From positions 1-64,000 of the forward strand of contig NZ_DASVCJ010000057.1 in assembly GCF_036381655.1 (NCBI RefSeq): DNA of 64,000 nucleotides. Direction: 5' to 3'. Origin of the DNA: Ferrovibrio sp036381655 (GTDB lineage: Bacteria > Pseudomonadota > Alphaproteobacteria > Ferrovibrionales > Ferrovibrionaceae). A program made the translations under genes and the position numbers. This document shows positions 62,291-64,000 of this stretch, one piece after another. The notes beneath the pieces were generated by a model. It made no database searches. It worked only from the letters and a program-made list of their open reading frames with translations, and had not been told where the DNA came from. Each line of letters begins with the position of its first letter. Position 1 is the first letter of the stretch.

Positions 62291-63157
62291 ATGGCGATTG
62301 TCTATGACGATCTGATGCGCCTCGATCTGCCGGAGCGCGAATTCAGCTATACCGAGCGCGACACCATGCTGTATGCGCTCAGCGTCGGCATGGGCCATGA
62401 CCCGCTGGACCTGGACGATTTGCCTTTCGTCTACGAAAAGGGTCTCCAGGCGCTCCCCAGCCAGGCCACCGTGATCGCCTGGGACGATTCCTGGACGGCC
62501 CGTACGGGGATCAATTTCGTCATGGTCGTGCATGGCGAGCAGCGCATCACCCTGCATCAGCCGCTCGCTCCGTCCGGCCGGGTGACATCGAAGGTGCGGA
62601 TCAAGGACGCCTTCGACAAGGGCGCCGGCAAGGGCGCGGTGCTGCTGGTCGAGAACAATTTGCGCGATGCCGCAAGCGGCGCGCCGATCGCCACGCTGCT
62701 GTCGACCGTCTTCGCCCGCGGCGATGGCGGCTTCGGCGGGCCCGAGCGTGGCCCCGAGGACGGCCCGCCCAAGCCGCACCAAATCCCCGACCGCGCGCCG
62801 GATATCGGCGTTACGGCGAAGACCCAGCCGAATCAGGCGCTGTTCTACCGGCTTTGCGGCGACCGCAATCCGCTGCATGCCGATCCGGCCTTCGCCAAGG
62901 CGGCGGGCTTTCCGCGCCCGATCCTGCATGGGCTGTGCACCTATGGCCATGCCGTACGCGCCGTGGTCAAGGCCGCCTGCGATCATGATCCGAGCCGCGT
63001 TACGCATATCGCGGCGCGCTTCACCGCGCCAGTCTTTCCCGGCGAGACGATCCACACCGAGATCTGGCGCGACGGCAAAACCGTTTCCTTCCGCGCCCGC
63101 CTGACCGAGCGCGACGTCGTGGCGCTCGACCACGGCAGGATCGAGTTGCGGGACTGA
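62291..63157 (+). CDS. MaoC-family 2-enoyl-CoA hydratase
   Basis: The protein has 288 residues in two hot-dog halves. The C-terminal half carries the hydratase 2 motif FYRLCGDRNPLHADPAFAK, with the catalytic Asp and His, followed by GFPRPILHGLCTYGHAVRAV. The N-terminal half starts IVYDDLMRLDLPEREFSYTE. Such proteins (yeast/mammalian MFE-2 type) hydrate trans-2-enoyl-CoA to the R-3-hydroxy product. The start follows GGAGGAACC. Confidence 0.92.
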   Translation: MAIVYDDLMRLDLPEREFSYTERDTMLYALSVGMGHDPLDLDDLPFVYEKGLQALPSQATVIAWDDSWTARTGINFVMVVHGEQRITLHQPLAPSGRVTSKVRIKDAFDKGAGKGAVLLVENNLRDAASGAPIATLLSTVFARGDGGFGGPERGPEDGPPKPHQIPDRAPDIGVTAKTQPNQALFYRLCGDRNPLHADPAFAKAAGFPRPILHGLCTYGHAVRAVVKAACDHDPSRVTHIAARFTAPVFPGETIHTEIWRDGKTVSFRARLTERDVVALDHGRIELRD

Positions 63158-63162
63158 ACGCC

Positions 63163-64000
63163 TCAAAGCGGCTTGCGGCGGGCCTTGGCCGGCTCGTCCA
63201 GCCGCAGCGGCTCCAGCCGCGGCTCCGGTTCGGGCCGGCCGAACAGATAGCCCTGGCCGTAATCGATGCCGAAATCCAGCAACAGCCGCGCCTGATCCTC
63301 GGTCTCGACCATCTCGGCGACGGTGCCGATGCCGAGCTCCTTGCACAGCCAGACCATGCCCTTGAGGATGGCGCGGTCGCGGTCGTGGCCGGCCGATTGC
63401 AGCGCCTTCACATAGGCGCCGTCGATCTTGACGTAATCGATATCGAGCGCCTGCAGATACGGAAACGACGCGGCGCCGGCGCCGAAATCGTCCAGGCAGA
63501 CGAAATGGCCGTCCTCGCGCAGCTGGCGCACGGCATTGGCGGCATGGATCAGGTCGGTGATCTGGGTCGATTCCGTGATCTCGAAGATCAACTGCCGGCG
63601 CAATTCCGGCTGGGCGGCGAGGATTTCGCGCAACGCCGCCATGAAGACGGTACTTTCCAGGCTGTGGCCGGACAGGTTCACGGCAACGTCGATCACCTCG
63701 CCCTGCTTGCGCCGCTCGCTCAGCAGATCGACCACGCGCTGCACCACCGCCAGGTCGAATTCGCCGATCATGTGCACGCCCTCGGCCAGGCGGATGGTCT
63801 CAAAGGGCGAGCCGCCATCCTCGAAGCGGGACAGGGCCTCGTAGTGATGCAGCATGCGCGTATCGAGCCGCACGATCGGCTGGAACACCAGCTGGAATTT
63901 GCGGCCCGACACGGCGGAGCGCAAAGCGCGCACGCGGGAAACGGTCTTGTTCAGAAGCGCCTTGAGGCTGTCTTCGGTCGAATGCAGCGAAAAGCCCTCG
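63163..64000 (-). CDS. EAL-domain cyclic-di-GMP phosphodiesterase (partial)
   Basis: The gene runs off the right edge; the upstream frame stays open to 63999 (SLHSTEDSLKALLNKTV). The EAL domain keeps its key residues: HYEALSRF, VAVNLSGHS (Asn), IFEITEST (Glu), CLDDFGAGAA (Asp-Asp), DYVKIDGAYV (Lys), VAEMVETE (Glu) and YGQGYLFGRP (Gln). An active phosphodiesterase that degrades c-di-GMP is likely. N-terminal sensor or GGDEF parts, if any, are outside the window. The C-terminus is a short Pro/Arg-rich tail. Confidence 0.88.
   Translation of the reverse strand, partial: EGFSLHSTEDSLKALLNKTVSRVRALRSAVSGRKFQLVFQPIVRLDTRMLHHYEALSRFEDGGSPFETIRLAEGVHMIGEFDLAVVQRVVDLLSERRKQGEVIDVAVNLSGHSLESTVFMAALREILAAQPELRRQLIFEITESTQITDLIHAANAVRQLREDGHFVCLDDFGAGAASFPYLQALDIDYVKIDGAYVKALQSAGHDRDRAILKGMVWLCKELGIGTVAEMVETEDQARLLLDFGIDYGQGYLFGRPEPEPRLEPLRLDEPAKARRKPL

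Overview
The window is GC-rich, densely packed bacterial chromosome. Several genes point to an alphaproteobacterium, probably Rhodospirillales-like: a 5-aminolevulinate synthase of the C4 haem pathway, the DUF1013 regulator TrcR, a DUF1192 protein, the gene order rph-rdgB-hemW, a TAXI-type TRAP transporter, and a receiver protein with a YFGPDRRR tail. The genus is not assigned. No rRNA, tRNA, CRISPR array, prophage or integron is visible. The only mobile DNA is the end of an IS630-type element at the left edge.

Layout. 1-2.5 kb: an IS630 end that cuts the third gene of an operon encoding a MotA/TolQ-like channel and an OmpA/MotB-like partner. 2.6-7.8 kb: a Pro/Ala-rich OmpA protein, then a metY-hydrolase-thiE-suhB run with a structured metY leader. 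7.8-10.8 kb: a tiny ORF with a strong ribosome site, a TetR regulator, DUF1192, a quinone oxidoreductase and trcR. 10.9-19.5 kb: a four-gene Opp/Dpp importer without a binding protein, an RND efflux pair and a ribbon-helix-helix protein. 19.5-29.2 kb: aspartate aminotransferase, an orphan NMT1-like binding protein, an MFS-EamA-MaoC operon, a two-domain methyltransferase, ettA and a histone-deacetylase-like amidohydrolase. 29.6-34.9 kb: an Hpt protein facing a receiver that lacks its phospho-acceptor, hemA, a small P-loop protein resembling a piece of a PilB/PilT ATPase, and envelope-stress genes (two BON lipoproteins, a glycine-zipper lipoprotein, and OmpW behind a perfect FNR/FixK box). 35-44.4 kb: SDR, metallo-beta-lactamase-fold protein, acyl-CoA dehydrogenase, tsaC, an FAD-linked hydroxyacid dehydrogenase and a TAXI-TRAP transporter. 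44.4-52.6 kb: DUF488, hemW-rdgB-rph, an outer-membrane porin behind a perfect Zur-type palindrome, a CPA2 antiporter, and a second threonyl-tRNA synthetase lacking its editing domain. 52.6-64 kb: aldo/keto reductase with divergent LysR, an amidase, an ECF sigma factor with a YCII partner, and acyl-CoA genes (two dehydrogenases, thioesterase, dienoyl-CoA-isomerase-like protein, MaoC hydratase). An EAL protein runs off the right edge.

Regulation is where the window is most informative. The threonyl-tRNA synthetase paralogue has what looks like a complete ribosome-mediated attenuator: a promoter, a near-leaderless 24-codon leader containing two Thr codons, an antiterminator segment and a terminator. 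The operator TGACG-N3-CGTCA recurs in three separate promoter regions, all next to acyl-CoA or related genes. These suggest, respectively, threonine control of a stand-by ThrRS and a shared acyl-CoA-responsive regulon. Both are inferences from sequence only.
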